From NCBI RefSeq assembly GCF_000733295.1, contig NZ_JPMI01000079.1, forward strand, positions 1-64,000: DNA of 64,000 nt. The letters run 5' to 3'. The notes beneath the pieces are model-generated. The model ran no database searches, was not told the DNA's origin, and was given only the letters and a program-made list of their open reading frames with translations. A program made the translations under genes and the position numbers. This document shows, one piece after another, positions 1-11,102 of the stretch (positions are counted from its first letter, which is position 1; every line of letters begins with the position of its first letter). Origin of the DNA: Archangium violaceum Cb vi76 (GTDB lineage: Bacteria > Myxococcota > Myxococcia > Myxococcales > Myxococcaceae).

Positions 1-882
1 TGCTCCCTTGCGGAAAGAGAGTGATGATTCTTGCTGGTCACTACAACCCCCGAAGTGCAGAAATAATTTCCTCCGGAAACGCCACTTCGCTCTAGGCGCG
101 ACGGAACTATGGGTTGTCTCCTTGCTTATGTATCAGTCGGTCGTACGTGCTCGGCCAGGCTACTCCCGAAAATGGTATATGGCACGGTGTTTCACGCACG
201 TCAACGGCAGCGCAGGCTGCGTGGCAAACTTAAACTGCAATACGGCTCAATAGGCCTTGATCATAAGAGGGCTGAGGGCTGCGAACGAAGGCACGCCGCT
301 TATGATTTGGCTCTGTCGATTGGTTTCATCGGTATTGCTGCGGTGAGGGAAGGCCGGAATGCCGCCTTCCTTGGAGGGCTGTCGAGTTCAGCACCGAGGC
401 GATTGGAGGAATGTGTGCGCCACCGATCCGTACGTCATCAACACCCATGGGTATTGTCCCCCTCTGGTGTGAGTGCATGTGACACTGCTCTTCGAGTCCG
501 GGTCGCCGGCAGTGCCAGGGAGGGCCGCAGATACAGGTTCTTCACGGCCACGCCCTCATTGATGGTGTCCGTGGTTGCTTTTGGGGTGATGACCCGAAGG
601 TCTCCCTCCAAGAGGCTCGAGAGGGTAGTTTGGAGGGCGAGGACAGCAGTATCCAAGTGGTGAGCAGGAGGCGGTGAATCATGGATGTGCTCCTTATCGT
701 CTTGCAATCAGGGGGCGGCGGAGCACGGCACTCGTCGTCACCTGAGGAGCGGGTGATTTCGCGGCCGAAGTCTCCAGCACCCACAGTGCGGCCCGGACAG
801 CGCACCCGTGCGCCCACTGTGGTCACTCCGGCCAGAAACTACCGGTGTCAGGGCACGCCGCTACAGTGGTTCACAGGTCGCC
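1..882. other. Region without a convincing intact gene
   Basis: About 880 bases before priA. Base composition is less GC-rich than the rest of the window, and no frame shows a recognisable domain or the strong third-position GC bias seen elsewhere. The best coding-like signal is a short minus-strand segment at 438-707, listed separately as a possible gene remnant. I saw no tRNA, insertion-sequence ends or clear terminal repeats. The stretch could be a decayed accessory island or the promoter-side flank of a gene outside the window. Confidence 0.5.
438..707 (-). pseudogene. Possible broken small gene
   Basis: An open minus-strand stretch of 89 codons whose middle part has plausible protein composition, for example the stretch LLEGDLRVITPK, and GC-leaning third positions. 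It has only a TTG start in frame. A much better ribosome binding site and ATG (AAGGAG, then ATG at 681-683, minus strand) lies in a different frame that soon stops. That mismatch between a good start and a coding-like body fits a frameshifted remnant. No family is recognised. It may equally be chance. Confidence 0.22.
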
Positions 883-3126
883 GTGAACTCCTCGAACCTC
901 GCCTCCGTCGCAGTCGGCCGTCCCGTCCGGGGCGAGTTCACCTATGTCGTCCCCGAGGGGCTCACGGGGCGGCTGTCTCCGGGCCAGCGCATCCTCGTGC
1001 CTTTCGGCCGCAGCATGTCGCTCGGCTTCTTCCTCGGGCCCGCCACGCCTCCTCCCGAGGCCGAGAGCGTCAAGCTCAAGCCCATCATGAAGGTGTTGGA
1101 GGACTCGCCCTCCCTCCCGCCGGACCTCATCTCGCTCCTGCGCTTCGCCGCCGAGCACTACCGCTACCCGCTCGGCGAGGTCATCAAGAGCGCGCTTCCC
1201 CCCGGGCTCACCAAGGCCGAGATGGAGAAGGAGGCGAAGCCTGACGTGCAGGAGTTCGCCGTGGCGCTCGTTACCGAGGCGCCCGCCGCCCTCCGCCGTG
1301 CTCCCGCCCAATCCGCCGCGCTGGCCTATCTCCTCGCGGTGGGTGGCCGCGCTCCCCTGGAGGAAGTGGCCCACGCCATCCCCGGTGCCCGTGAGACGCT
1401 CCGCAAGCTGGTGGAGCGCGGCCTCGTCCGCATCGACGAGGAGGTCATCGCCCCCGGGGTGAAGGAGGGGCTCGGCCAGGGCCGTCCCGCGCAGCTCACC
1501 CCCGAGCAGGACGCGGCGGTGAAGGAGCTCCACACGGCCGTCGACACGGGCGGCTTCCAGCCCTTCCTCCTCCACGGAGTCACCGGCAGTGGCAAGACCG
1601 AGGTGTACCTGCGCGCCGTGGAGCGCGCGCTCGAGCACGGCAAGGGCAGCCTCGTGCTGGTGCCGGAGATCGCCCTCACGCCGCAGCTCGTGGGCCGCTT
1701 CCGCAGCCGCTTCGGCGCGGACGTGGCCGTGTTGCACTCGGGCCTCAAGGACCGCGAGCGCCTCTTCCACTGGCAGGCCCTTCGCAAGGGCACGGTGCGC
1801 ATCGCCGTCGGGGTGCGCTCGGCGGTGTTCGCTCCCGTGGAGAACCTCGGCCTCGTGGTGGTGGACGAGGAGCATGACCCCTCCTTCAAGCAGGAGGACA
1901 AGCTGCGCTACCAGGCGCGCGACCTCGCCGTGGTGCGCGCCAAGCAGGCCGGGGCGGTGGTGGTGCTCGGCTCGGCCACGCCCTCGCTGGAGACGCTGGA
2001 GAACACCCGCCGCGGCCGCTACCGCAAGCTGGAGCTCAAGAACCGCGTGGATGACCGGCCCATGCCCTCCATCGCTCTGGTGGACCTGCGCCAGGAGCGT
2101 CCCCGCGAGCCACTCGTCCAGGAGGAGGCGCCCATCCTCTCGGCGCCGCTGCTCGACGCCATGGCGGAGACGATCGCCAAGGGCCAGCAGGTCATCCTCT
2201 TCCTCAACCGCCGCGGCCACAGCACCTTCCTCATCTGCGAGGTGTGCGGCACCTCGGTGAAGTGCTCCGAGTGCGACGTGTGCCTCACCTATCACCGCTC
2301 GCAGAACCGGGTGGTGTGTCACTACTGCGGCGTGGCCCACCCGGTTCCGGACCATTGCCGCGAGTGCACCGGGCCGCTGCTCAAGATGGGCGTCGGCACC
2401 GAGCGCGTGGAGGCGGAGGTCGCCGAGCGGATTCCCCAGGCGCGCGTGGCCCGGCTGGACCGGGACTCGGCCACCAGTGCCGAGCGCCTCACGGAGATGC
2501 TCGCCTCCTTCGCGCGCCGGGAGATCGACGTGCTGGTGGGCACGCAGATGGTGGCCAAGGGGCACGACTTCCCCGGGGTGACGCTGGTGTGCGTGGTGAT
2601 GGCGGACACCTCGCTGGCCATCCCCGACTTCCGCGCCGCCGAGCGCACCTTCCACCTCCTCACCCAGGTGGCGGGCCGGGCCGGGCGTGGGAAGGACCCG
2701 GGGCGGGTGCTCGTGCAGACCTACAACCCCGAGGCGGACCCGGTGAAGCGCATGCTCGTCCATGACTTCGACGGCTTCGCCCAGCGGGAGCTGGAGCGGC
2801 GCAAGGTGCTCGCCTGGCCGCCCTACACCCGCATGGCGGCGGTGCGGCTCGAGGGCGAGAGCGCCGAGCAGACGGCCAGCGTGGCCCGGCAGCTCGGCGA
2901 CTTCCTCTCCCGGCGGATGCCTCCGGCCTCGTGGGGGGTGCGCCTGCTGGGGCCCGCCCTGGCCCCCATCTCCCGGATTCGCGGCCGCACCCGGTGGCAG
3001 TTGCTCCTCAAGGCCCCCTCCCACGCGGCCCTCGCCCCGCTGCTCGCCCGCCTGGAGGCGAAGCTGGTCGACATTCCTTCTTCCGTGCGTGTCACGATCG
3101 ACGTGGATCCCGCGGCCATGCTGTAG
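883..3126 (+). CDS. priA: Primosomal protein N' (replication restart helicase PriA)
   Basis: A 747-residue 3'-to-5' superfamily 2 DNA helicase that binds stalled or repaired forks and reloads the replicative helicase. The N-terminal DNA-binding domain begins with [13 protein letters not shown], typical of PriA. Walker A GVTGSGKT lies at residues 232-239 and the DEEH box at 328-331. Paired zinc-binding cysteines (CEVC, CSEC, CHYC, CREC) start near residue 452, followed by the second helicase lobe with VAGRAGRG. The GTG at 883 is chosen because the family signature starts a few residues later; an in-frame ATG at 808 would only add non-conserved residues. No strong ribosome binding site is visible at either start. 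The next gene follows after 17 bases. Confidence 0.96.
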   Translation: MNSSNLASVAVGRPVRGEFTYVVPEGLTGRLSPGQRILVPFGRSMSLGFFLGPATPPPEAESVKLKPIMKVLEDSPSLPPDLISLLRFAAEHYRYPLGEVIKSALPPGLTKAEMEKEAKPDVQEFAVALVTEAPAALRRAPAQSAALAYLLAVGGRAPLEEVAHAIPGARETLRKLVERGLVRIDEEVIAPGVKEGLGQGRPAQLTPEQDAAVKELHTAVDTGGFQPFLLHGVTGSGKTEVYLRAVERALEHGKGSLVLVPEIALTPQLVGRFRSRFGADVAVLHSGLKDRERLFHWQALRKGTVRIAVGVRSAVFAPVENLGLVVVDEEHDPSFKQEDKLRYQARDLAVVRAKQAGAVVVLGSATPSLETLENTRRGRYRKLELKNRVDDRPMPSIALVDLRQERPREPLVQEEAPILSAPLLDAMAETIAKGQQVILFLNRRGHSTFLICEVCGTSVKCSECDVCLTYHRSQNRVVCHYCGVAHPVPDHCRECTGPLLKMGVGTERVEAEVAERIPQARVARLDRDSATSAERLTEMLASFARREIDVLVGTQMVAKGHDFPGVTLVCVVMADTSLAIPDFRAAERTFHLLTQVAGRAGRGKDPGRVLVQTYNPEADPVKRMLVHDFDGFAQRELERRKVLAWPPYTRMAAVRLEGESAEQTASVARQLGDFLSRRMPPASWGVRLLGPALAPISRIRGRTRWQLLLKAPSHAALAPLLARLEAKLVDIPSSVRVTIDVDPAAML

Positions 3127-3143
3127 ACTCGCCCGCGATTCCA

Positions 3144-6100
3144 ATGGCCGAATCGGTCCTCCTCGTCCACGACGACATCGCCACCATCGCCACCGTGCGC
3201 CGTCTGCTCGCACGCGAGGGCTATGAGGTCATCCTCGCCACCTCCGTGGCGGATGCCCTCATCGCCTTTGGCCACCACCTGCCCGCGCTCATGATCCTGG
3301 CGCCCGGCATGGAGGGCGGGCGCGGCTCCCTCGTCCTGGATGAGCTCGGCCAGCATCCGGACATGCGGCTCGCCCGCGTGCTGCTGCTCGGCGAGTCCGT
3401 CCCCGGCAGTGCCGCGCCGGTGGCGCCGCTGCCCCTGGATGGCTCCGGTTTCGTGGAGCAGGTGGCCACGGTCATCGTGTCGCCCGCGGGCCCGGAGGCC
3501 TGGTTCGCGGTGAAGGACGACGTGGTGGAGCCGGTGGCACCCGCGCCCGCGCCGTCCGGGCCGCCGGGACTCGTCCACAGGTCCGCCGGGCCCGGCCGCA
3601 ACGCCGCGCTGGAGCACGCGCTCTTCGATGACCTGCCGAGGGCGGACGCACCGCGGCGGTCCCAGTCCTCGCTCGATGCCGAGGATCTCTTCTCGCAGAC
3701 GGAGCAGGCGGTGGTGGCGCCCGTTCCGGCGCTCACGCCCGCGGAGGCTCCGGCTCCGAGGGCCCCGGTGGTGACCGAGCCGGACCCTGGCACCGAGGCG
3801 GAGTCCCTCTTCGGTGCGACGGAGCAGGCGGTGACCGGGTCTGTCCAGGTGCCGCTGCAGGCGCCCCCGGGCCCCAACGAGGACGAGCTGCGGCGCATGG
3901 AGGAAGACGTGCGCCGCGAGGCCGCCGCCCGGCGCCGGATGAAGCAGGAGGACTCCTCGCTGCCTGAGTCGTCTTCGGCGGGGCTCTTCGCGCGGACTCC
4001 GGCGATGGGCTCGGCGATTCCCATCATCACGGCTCCGACTCCGGTCGAGCTGGGGCCCGTGCCGGTGAAGGCGCCGGAGCCGGTGGTGCCCCTGGCCTCG
4101 CTGCCTTCGCTGCCGCCGGTGAAGGTCGTGGACGTGGAGGCGGAGGCCCGCGCGGAGGCCGAGCGGCTCGCCCAGCAGGAGATTGAAGCGGCGCTGGCGC
4201 GTGAGCGGGCGGCGTCGGGCGCGCAGGAGGAGAGTCCTTCCGCCGAGACGCAGAAGAAGGTGGGGCCGAAGCTCGGGGAGGAGGGGTTCTTCGATGTTCC
4301 GAAGACGCCCATGTCCGTGCGGCCCCTGGATGGCTCGGAGCTGGAGCCCGTGCCAGAGGATGCGCCCCTGCCGTCGGAGGGTGATGCACCCGAGGGGTGG
4401 GAGGAACCGCACCAGGAGAGCGTGGGCGCGGACTGGTTCGGCTCCGAATCCGCCGGGGCGCCGCGTGTCGAGCCGGTGAAGGCCGGGCCCGCGAAGGCGG
4501 AGCCGGTGGACGCCGGAGCCGTGAAGGCCGAGCCGGTCTCGGAGGCGGCACCGGGAGAGGAGCAGGAGGACGGGGAGGGAGGCCAGCCCGCGCCGAAGAA
4601 GTCGCTGGAGACCACGTCGAAGTTCCCGCTGCGGCCGGTGCCCGGGGCGGCGGACGCGCCGGATGTGACGTCGCTGTCGGCGGATGACGCGGTGGCGGTG
4701 CTGGAAGTGCGCCTGATGCGGGCGGAGCGCCGGCTCTCCCAGGTGCTGTCCGAGCGGGATGGCGCGTTGGCGCGACGGCGCGAGGCGGAGAGCAGGAGCG
4801 AGGAGCTCGAGGCGGAGGTGGCACGGCTGCGCGCCTCGCTGGAGACGCGGCCGGAGGTGCCGGACGCGCGGCTGGAATCCCTCGAGACCTCGCTGCGTGC
4901 CGAGGTGGAGCGGCTGAAGCAGGAAGCGTCGGCGCGGGAGGAGTCGTTGCGTGCCGAGGCCGAGGCCTGGCGGACGCGGCTCGAGGCGCTGACGGAGGAG
5001 CGGGGGCAGGAGTCCTCGCTGCGGCTGGAGGCGGAGCGGCAGCTGGAGGCGGCGCGAGCGCGGGAAGCGGAGCTCGAGCAGGCGCGCACGGCCGAGGCGC
5101 GGCGCCGCCAGGAGATGGAGGCCGAGGCGGCCGCGGCGCGCGAGCGCGAGGCCGAGCTGCAACCGCGGCGCGAGGAGGAGCGCTCCCAACTGGGCCAGCG
5201 AATCCAGGCCCTCGAGCAGCAGGTCGCCGAGTGGCGGGAGAAGGCCGAGGAGCAGGAGCGGCTGCGGGCTGGGGCGGAGCAGCGCGCCACGTCCGAGGCG
5301 GAGGCCCGGGCGCGGGTGGAGGCGCGGCTCGAGGCGGAGAAGGCGGCGCGGGCGGAGGTGGAGGAGCGGGCCCAGGCGGAGACGAAGTCCCGCGAGCAGT
5401 GGGAAGGCCGGGCGCACGGGGAGGCGAAGGCGCGCAAGGAGGTGACGGCGCGCGGTGAGAAGGAGGCGAAGGCCCGGGCGGACGCGGAGGCGAGGGCCGA
5501 GGCGGAGCTCCAGTCCCGCACGCGGGCCGAGTCCCGTCTGGCGGCCGAGTCCCAGGCGAGGGTGGCGGCCGAGGAGCGGCTCGCCGACGCGGAGAAGGCC
5601 CTGGCCGAGGCGGAGGCGCGGGTCACCGCCGAGAAGAAGGCTCGGGCCGAGGTGGAGGCCCGTGCGCGCACCAGCGCGGATTCGCGTGTGCAGTCGGAGA
5701 TGAAAGCCCGCACCGAGGCGGAGTCGCGCGCCGAGGCGGCGGAGAAGGCGCGGTCCGAGGCGGAGGCGAGAGCCGAGGCGGAGGGGCGGGCCCGGGCCAA
5801 GGCGGAGCTGAGCGCCGAGGCGATGGAGAAGGCCCGTGCGCGGGCGGAGGCGCGTGCCGTCAAGGCGGAGCAGGAGCGTTCCGAGGCGCTCGCCCGGGCC
5901 GAGGAGCAGGAGCGGGCGCTGGCCGACGCGGAGACGCGGGCCGAGACGGCGGAGCGGCTGCGCGTCGAGCTGGAGGCCCGAGCCGAGCGCGCGGAGAAGG
6001 CGCGGAGCACGTCGGACGGGTACGCCGGGGAGCAGGAGCGGGCGAGGGCCGAGGCGGAGGAGCGTGCCGAGGCGGCGGAGCGGCTGCGCGCCGAGGCCGA

Positions 6101-7688
6101 GGCCCGAGCCGAGCGCGCGGAGAAGGCGCGTGCCGCCGCGCAGGCGAAGGCCGCGGAGGAGAAGCAGGCCCGCGCCGAGGCGGAGGAGCGTGCCGGGGAA
6201 GCGGAGCGGGCGCGCACCGAATCGGAATCCCGTGCCGAGGCGGAGTCCCAGGCGCGCGAGGAATGGGCGCGGGTGCGCTCGGAGCTGGAGTCGCGGCTGG
6301 CGGGCCTCGAGGAGACGGTGGCCCAGCATGCGGCGCGAGTCCGCGAGGCGCGGGCGGAGGCGGAGCGGCTCACGCAGACGCTGGCCCAGGAGCGGGAGGA
6401 GCGCGAGTTCCTCGCCCACGAGGTGGAGCGGCTCGAGGCGACGCGGGCCCAGGCGCAGGCGGAGACGGTCGAGCGTCTGGCGCGCGCCGAGCAGGCCCGT
6501 CGCGAGGCCGAGGAGAAGGCGTTGCGCGAGGCCGAGCAGACCGTTGCCCGGGTGCGCGCGGAGGCGGACGCGGCGCTCGCCAAGGCCCGTGCCGAGGCCG
6601 AGGAGCTGGCGGCCCGGGCCCGTGCGGCGATCGTCTCCATCCAGGTGCCCGGCAGGTTCGAGGTGGACATTCCCCGCTCGGGCAGTGTCAACGCGGAGGG
6701 GCTCGCGAGGCTCGTCACCCGTCTCCAGGAGGCGCGCGCCCAGGTCCGCCTCGAGCTCAAGGTGGCGGGAGCCCTGCGCATCCTCTGGTTGAAGGATGGG
6801 GCGCTGGTGGGCGCCATCTCCTCGGCGCCGGACGAGTCGCTCGTCGACCGGGCGCGGGCGGATGGGCTCATCGACGCGCGCCAGGAGAACGAGCTGCGCC
6901 TGGTGCGCAGCGCCTCCACGGGGACGCTGCTCGACGCCATGCGGAGCCGGGGCTACCTGCGCGAGAACGAGTTCGTCCCGTTGGTGCAGCGCTACACCGA
7001 GCAGGTGGCCCTGGACGCGCTCTCCGAGCCCTCCTCGCTGTACCGGCTCACCGAGGAGCTGCCGCCGCACGAGGTGGCGCTCGCCGCCTCCACCCGGCCG
7101 TTGCTGCACCTGCTGGCCGAGTCCCTGCGCAACGGGGTCTCCAGCGATTCCCTCGTGGAGGCCGCCGGGGGACTGCGCGCCGTGGTCGTCCGCGGCGAGC
7201 CCGAGCCCACGCCGGAGGCCTTCGGGCTCTCCTCGCGCGAGCTGCGGCTCCTCGAGGACATCGACGGCGAGCAGACCCTCGAGCAGTTGCTGCTGGGCGC
7301 GGGCATGCCGCAGGACACCGCGCTCAAGGCGCTCGCCGTGGCACGGGCCCTGGGTCTCATCACCCTGCGCCCCGCCTCCAAGCCCTCGGGCTCGGAGCAG
7401 GACGCACCGGGCGAGCTGGACGTGCGCCGGCTCGAGTCCAAGTTCGAGGAGATCCAGGAGGCGGACTACTTCACCGTGCTCGGGCTCTCGCGCTCGGCGG
7501 GCAGCGAGGAGGTGAAGCGCGCCTACGAGCTGCTCACCACCGAGTTCCACCCGCTGCGCTTCGCGGGGCACCCGGATCCCGCGCTCCAGCACCGCGCCCA
7601 GCAGATCTCCACCGCCCTGGCCGAGGCGGCGCGGGCGCTCGCGGATGACCGGCTGCGCGAGGAGTACGCGCGAAGCCTGCTGGACTGA
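3144..7688 (+). CDS. Giant protein: pseudo-receiver, long coiled coil, PATAN-like domain, J-like C-terminus
   Basis: A 1514-residue protein. Residues 1-115 look like a response-regulator receiver (VLLVHDD first strand, acidic pair D10-D11), but the phospho-acceptor aspartate is replaced (ILAPGME, A53), so phosphorylation is not expected. A Pro/Glu-rich linker with short repeated motifs ([18 protein letters not shown]) follows, then roughly 650 residues of Ala/Glu/Arg heptad-rich coiled coil (about 510-1160). After that comes a domain resembling PATAN/DUF4388 ([12 protein letters not shown] onward). The last 75 residues resemble a DnaJ J-domain, but the HPD tripeptide is HPL. AglZ and FrzS of Myxococcus also combine a pseudo-receiver with a coiled coil, so a scaffold role in polarity, motility or signalling is inferred. 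It is probably co-transcribed with priA. Confidence 0.85.
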   Translation: MAESVLLVHDDIATIATVRRLLAREGYEVILATSVADALIAFGHHLPALMILAPGMEGGRGSLVLDELGQHPDMRLARVLLLGESVPGSAAPVAPLPLDGSGFVEQVATVIVSPAGPEAWFAVKDDVVEPVAPAPAPSGPPGLVHRSAGPGRNAALEHALFDDLPRADAPRRSQSSLDAEDLFSQTEQAVVAPVPALTPAEAPAPRAPVVTEPDPGTEAESLFGATEQAVTGSVQVPLQAPPGPNEDELRRMEEDVRREAAARRRMKQEDSSLPESSSAGLFARTPAMGSAIPIITAPTPVELGPVPVKAPEPVVPLASLPSLPPVKVVDVEAEARAEAERLAQQEIEAALARERAASGAQEESPSAETQKKVGPKLGEEGFFDVPKTPMSVRPLDGSELEPVPEDAPLPSEGDAPEGWEEPHQESVGADWFGSESAGAPRVEPVKAGPAKAEPVDAGAVKAEPVSEAAPGEEQEDGEGGQPAPKKSLETTSKFPLRPVPGAADAPDVTSLSADDAVAVLEVRLMRAERRLSQVLSERDGALARRREAESRSEELEAEVARLRASLETRPEVPDARLESLETSLRAEVERLKQEASAREESLRAEAEAWRTRLEALTEERGQESSLRLEAERQLEAARAREAELEQARTAEARRRQEMEAEAAAAREREAELQPRREEERSQLGQRIQALEQQVAEWREKAEEQERLRAGAEQRATSEAEARARVEARLEAEKAARAEVEERAQAETKSREQWEGRAHGEAKARKEVTARGEKEAKARADAEARAEAELQSRTRAESRLAAESQARVAAEERLADAEKALAEAEARVTAEKKARAEVEARARTSADSRVQSEMKARTEAESRAEAAEKARSEAEARAEAEGRARAKAELSAEAMEKARARAEARAVKAEQERSEALARAEEQERALADAETRAETAERLRVELEARAERAEKARSTSDGYAGEQERARAEAEERAEAAERLRAEAEARAERAEKARAAAQAKAAEEKQARAEAEERAGEAERARTESESRAEAESQAREEWARVRSELESRLAGLEETVAQHAARVREARAEAERLTQTLAQEREEREFLAHEVERLEATRAQAQAETVERLARAEQARREAEEKALREAEQTVARVRAEADAALAKARAEAEELAARARAAIVSIQVPGRFEVDIPRSGSVNAEGLARLVTRLQEARAQVRLELKVAGALRILWLKDGALVGAISSAPDESLVDRARADGLIDARQENELRLVRSASTGTLLDAMRSRGYLRENEFVPLVQRYTEQVALDALSEPSSLYRLTEELPPHEVALAASTRPLLHLLAESLRNGVSSDSLVEAAGGLRAVVVRGEPEPTPEAFGLSSRELRLLEDIDGEQTLEQLLLGAGMPQDTALKALAVARALGLITLRPASKPSGSEQDAPGELDVRRLESKFEEIQEADYFTVLGLSRSAGSEEVKRAYELLTTEFHPLRFAGHPDPALQHRAQQISTALAEAARALADDRLREEYARSLLD

Positions 7689-7718
7689 GCGGGGCGGCCG
7701 CGTGCCGCCAGGCCCGTC

Positions 7719-8459
7719 CTACTTGGGCGAGACCTTGAAGGGATTGGACCTGGCGACGAGGGTGGAGCCTACGCGCACGGTGAGCACGATGTTGCCGCCC
7801 TGCTTGTCGAGGACGACCTGCTCCTGCCGCACGCCCTTGCTGAAGGAGCTGCTCAGGTTCGGTTGGACGCGCCCCTTGTTGGTGGACAGCTGCACCTGCC
7901 CCTCGAAGAGGGCCGCGTCCGGGCCCTCGACCCGCAGGGTGATGATGAACGGGACGTCGCGGACCTGATCCGGGATGGGCTCGATGAGAACACCGGTGAC
8001 GCGCAGCTCCTGGTCTCCACCGCCGTTTCCCGTGCCCGGCTCGGTGCCGGGGTCCCCTGGGCCACCGTCCCGGGGGGGCTCCATCTCTGGAGGCAGTGGG
8101 AGCACCGTGAGACCTTCTTCGCTGACGGAGCCGCTTCCGTTCGCCAGCTCCAGCCGGACATCCTGCGGCCCGGCGGACAGGCTCCCGGGCAGGGTGGCCA
8201 GCAGCGTCCCATCCTGCTCCACGTGGGTGATGGGCGCCGCCTGCCCGCCAATCAGCAGGGTGGGCGTCACCAGGGTGGCCGTCTGCTTGCCGTAGTCCAC
8301 CTTCACCGGCAGCGGCCCATCCAGCTTGACCGCGACCGTCGTGGCCTCACCGCTCACCACCTCCTCGGGCTCGATGGAGATGATGTTCGGCGCCGGCGAC
8401 GTGTAGGGCTCGCATGCGCACAGCACCAGGGTCGACAGCAGTGCGATCTTCCGGAGCAC
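7719..8459 (-). CDS. Lipoprotein with IPT/TIG-like region
   Basis: A 246-residue predicted lipoprotein. A short basic N-terminus and hydrophobic stretch lead to LCAC, a type II signal peptidase site with lipidated Cys16. The segment after it (IISIEPEEVVSGEATTVAV) resembles the first strands of an IPT/TIG immunoglobulin-like fold. A Pro/Gly-rich linker (about 110-145) separates it from a second beta-rich part. The GTG start at 8459 has a good AGGAGG a few bases upstream. Function is unknown; an envelope or surface-binding role is inferred from the fold. Its promoter probably lies in the AT-richer patch near 8570-8610, shared divergently with def. Confidence 0.8.
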   Translation of the reverse strand: MLRKIALLSTLVLCACEPYTSPAPNIISIEPEEVVSGEATTVAVKLDGPLPVKVDYGKQTATLVTPTLLIGGQAAPITHVEQDGTLLATLPGSLSAGPQDVRLELANGSGSVSEEGLTVLPLPPEMEPPRDGGPGDPGTEPGTGNGGGDQELRVTGVLIEPIPDQVRDVPFIITLRVEGPDAALFEGQVQLSTNKGRVQPNLSSSFSKGVRQEQVVLDKQGGNIVLTVRVGSTLVARSNPFKVSPK

Positions 8460-8687
8460 GGCGAATCCCTCCTGTGCTGTTCTCGCGGGGAATTCAGACT
8501 GGAATCAGTGTGCCTCGACGCTCGCCCGGTGGAAAGCGGCCCCGAGGCTTTCTCGGCACACACTCTCAGTAGCAGTTATTTTACTGGAAGTTTGAAGTCC
8601 TGGTGCTGGAAAGAGCGAGCTGTCGGGCAGCGGACGAGCCGCGCTGGCCGGTTGCCCGTCCGTTGTCAGGGAGTTAAGACGGGCGCC

Positions 8688-9209
8688 ATGGTTCGCGAAA
8701 TCCTCATCTGGCCCGATCCCATCCTGAAGCAGAAAGCCAGGCCGGTGGCCCGGGTGGACGACTCCATCCGCACCCTGGTCAAGGACATGTTCGAGACCAT
8801 GTACGCCGCCGATGGCGTGGGGCTCGCCGCGCCGCAGGTGGGCATCCTGCAGCGGGTCATCGTCCTGGACAGCCGGCCGCGCCAGCCCGAGTCCCAGCCG
8901 CTGGCGATGATCAACCCGGAGATCATCGCGCTGGAGGGGAAGATGACCTACACCGAGGGCTGCCTGTCCATCCCCGGCGAGGCCGAGGACGTGGACCGCG
9001 CCGCGGTGGTGACGGTGAAGTACCTGGACCCCGAGGGCCGTGAGCAGACGCTGACGTGCGACGGGCTGCTGGCCATCGCGGTGCAGCACGAGACGGACCA
9101 CCTCAATGGCACCGTCTTCGTGGACCACGTCTCCACGCTCAAGCGCGAGCTCATCCGCAAGCGGATGAAGCGCGTCAAGGCGTCTCGCGAGGACCGGCCG
9201 TCGGTCTGA
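8688..9209 (+). CDS. def: Peptide deformylase
   Basis: A 173-residue metalloenzyme that removes the N-formyl group from nascent proteins. All three family motifs are present: GLAAPQVG near residue 45, EGCLS with the metal-binding Cys, and QHETDH with the two metal-binding His and the catalytic Glu. The ATG at 8688 gives the usual N-terminus (MVREILIWPDPILKQKA). The last 35 bases overlap the 3' end of the convergent nth gene, so the two transcripts run into each other. Def is often next to fmt; here fmt is not in view. Confidence 0.97.
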   Translation: MVREILIWPDPILKQKARPVARVDDSIRTLVKDMFETMYAADGVGLAAPQVGILQRVIVLDSRPRQPESQPLAMINPEIIALEGKMTYTEGCLSIPGEAEDVDRAAVVTVKYLDPEGREQTLTCDGLLAIAVQHETDHLNGTVFVDHVSTLKRELIRKRMKRVKASREDRPSV

Positions 9210-9858
9210 GGCGCACGCCCTTCTTCGGGCAGAGGTGAGCCACCGCGCAGCGCTCGCACGCGGGCGCCCGGGCCAGGCAGGTCCTCCGCCCGTGCCAGAC
9301 CAGGAGCTGGTGGCCCTTGGCCCACCGCTCCGGTGGTAGCAGAGCCTGCATGTCCAGCTCCACCTTGTCCGGGTCCTCGTGGCGGGAGAAGCCCAGCCTG
9401 TAGGCCAGCCGCTTCACGTGCGTGTCCACCGGGAAGGCATCGTCGCCGCCGAGGTGGATGCACACCACGCCCGCCGTCTTGCGGCCCACGCCGGGTAGCT
9501 CCTCCAGCAGGGCTCGCGAGCGGGGCACCTCGCCGCCATGCTCGTCCACCAGCGCCTGGGCCGCCGCGATGATGTTCTTCGCCTTGGCGCGGTACAGGCC
9601 GCACGTCTGGATGTAGGGCTCCAGCTCCTCCACCGTGGCCCGGGCGTACGAGTACGGATCCGGGAAGCGCTGGAAGAGCGCGGGGGTGACCATGTTCACC
9701 CGCTTGTCCGTGCACTGGGCGGAGAGGATGACCGCCACCAGCAGCTCCATGGGGGTGCGATAGTCCAGCTCGATGCGCACGTCCGGCATGGACTCCTCCA
9801 GCCGGTCCAGCACGTCCACCGCCCGCTTCCGCTTCGACTCCATCGACTCGCGCGACAC
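9175..9858 (-). CDS. nth: Endonuclease III (DNA glycosylase/AP lyase)
   Basis: A base-excision repair enzyme that removes oxidised pyrimidines and cleaves the abasic site. It shows the helix-hairpin-helix LPGVGRKTA with the catalytic Lys, the PVDTHVKR motif with the catalytic Asp, and the C-terminal 4Fe-4S ligand pattern C-x6-C-x2-C-x5-C (CLARAPACERCAVAHLC). It is 227 residues from the GTG at 9858; an ATG five codons later (9843) is an equally possible start, as neither has a clear ribosome binding site. The 3' end overlaps def on the other strand. Confidence 0.96.
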   Translation of the reverse strand: MSRESMESKRKRAVDVLDRLEESMPDVRIELDYRTPMELLVAVILSAQCTDKRVNMVTPALFQRFPDPYSYARATVEELEPYIQTCGLYRAKAKNIIAAAQALVDEHGGEVPRSRALLEELPGVGRKTAGVVCIHLGGDDAFPVDTHVKRLAYRLGFSRHEDPDKVELDMQALLPPERWAKGHQLLVWHGRRTCLARAPACERCAVAHLCPKKGVRLRPTAGPRETP

Positions 9859-10037
9859 GGGGTGCTCTATGGCAAAACCGACCTCGGACGTAAAGCAGTT
9901 TCCACTACCTCTCAGGACGGTTCATCTGACCTCTCCGGGCCGGGGACATCCCTGGAGTGTCTCCCGTGAGACGCCCGGCTGGGGGGTTCGGACGCTGGCT
10001 GGCTGATCGCCAGAAGGTTGATACACTCAGCGTCGCC

Positions 10038-11072
10038 TTGCGTCGTCCTGCCGCCCTCATGCTGCTCATCCTGTCGGCGTGTGCCGTTCCTCGCGCCCGG
10101 CAGAAGATGAGCTTCGACGAGCTTTACTCCCAGGAGACCGCGCCCTCCCAGGTGGACGCGGGAGCGGGGGCCGTGTCCCCGGGGGGCACGTCCAAGCGCA
10201 TGCCCCAGGCGAGGCGGAAGGGCTCGTTGGTGGATGCCCCGGTGTCCCAGGAGCTGCGGGACGCCCTGGCCACCTTCGCCACGCAGGCTCGCGCCACGCG
10301 GTCGCGGATGCAGCGGGGCAGCCCCATGCCGGACGCCCAGGTGCTCAACTGGCGGGAGATGAACCTCACCCTGGACGCCTTCCTGAGCCAGTCCGCGCGC
10401 AAGACGTCCTCGCTGGACGTGGTGCGCGCCCGGGTGACGCTGGAGGCCGAGCTGGAGGAGGACGCGCGCACCTACGGGGACATGCCCGCGGACCTGGCCG
10501 ACGCCGTGCTCGCCCGGATGGATCAACTCGCGGTGCGCATGGCCGAGCTGCGCCTGTTGCAGCTCAAGCCCTCGAAGAAGCCCCTCCGGTTCATCTGGCC
10601 GGTGGACCCGGTCGTCATCACCAGTGTCTTCGGCAGCCGGGTGCACCCCATCACTGGCCGGGAGAGGGATCACCTGGGCCTGGATCTCGCGGCGAAGCGG
10701 GGCCAGCTCGTCTCGGCCGCGGCGAAGGGCGTGGTGGTGCGAGCGGGGTGGAACGGCTCGCACGGCAACCAGGTCATCCTCCAGCACGATGGGAACGTCA
10801 CCACCCGGTACAGCCACCTGTCGCGCGTGCTGGTGACGCCCGGCGAGGTGCTCGAGGAGGGGGACGTGGTGGGCGCGGCCGGCAAGACGGGCCTGGCCAC
10901 CGGCGTGCACCTGCACTTCGAGCTGTGGCGGGGGGGAGAGGCAGTGGATCCGCTCGACGAGCTGGGCCCCACGGAGTCCGGCGAGGAGCCTTCCTTCGCG
11001 CGGCGCGAGACGGCGCCGGTCGAGGTCTCCCAACGTGAAGGGCGCCGTCCTCTCGGACGACGCCCCCAGTGA
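10038..11072 (+). CDS. M23 family metallopeptidase lipoprotein
   Basis: Predicted envelope peptidoglycan hydrolase or LytM-type regulator, 344 residues. RRPAALMLLILSAC forms a compact lipoprotein signal peptide, which is why the TTG at 10038 is preferred; the GTG at 9957 would place 27 extra residues before it. Middle residues (70-180) look helical. The C-terminal M23 domain starts near GSRVHPITG and keeps the zinc ligands H212 and D216 (HLGLD) and the HLH at 291-293, so catalysis is plausible. The coding end contains an inverted repeat (about 11042-11065) that may help end transcription against the convergent HU gene. Confidence 0.9.
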   Translation: MRRPAALMLLILSACAVPRARQKMSFDELYSQETAPSQVDAGAGAVSPGGTSKRMPQARRKGSLVDAPVSQELRDALATFATQARATRSRMQRGSPMPDAQVLNWREMNLTLDAFLSQSARKTSSLDVVRARVTLEAELEEDARTYGDMPADLADAVLARMDQLAVRMAELRLLQLKPSKKPLRFIWPVDPVVITSVFGSRVHPITGRERDHLGLDLAAKRGQLVSAAAKGVVVRAGWNGSHGNQVILQHDGNVTTRYSHLSRVLVTPGEVLEEGDVVGAAGKTGLATGVHLHFELWRGGEAVDPLDELGPTESGEEPSFARRETAPVEVSQREGRRPLGRRPQ

Positions 11073-11102
11073 GGTCGGAGCGCGCTCGCGGGCTCCGGTG
11101 GA

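Noticed and set aside
4690-6620. Many short GCCGAGGCGGAG-like DNA repeats that could suggest a CRISPR or satellite array
   Set aside because: They are irregular, in frame, and explained by the coiled-coil heptads of the encoded protein.
871-7592. Very long open frames on the minus strand opposite priA and the coiled-coil gene
   Set aside because: They are His/Arg/Pro/Leu-rich shadows of high-GC genes, lack any domain, and the plus-strand genes are clear by family motifs.
11042-11065. Terminator at the end of the M23 gene
   Set aside because: The hairpin (GGGCG..GTCC-GGAC..CGCCC) lies in the coding end and lacks a T-run, so it is only mentioned in the gene entry.
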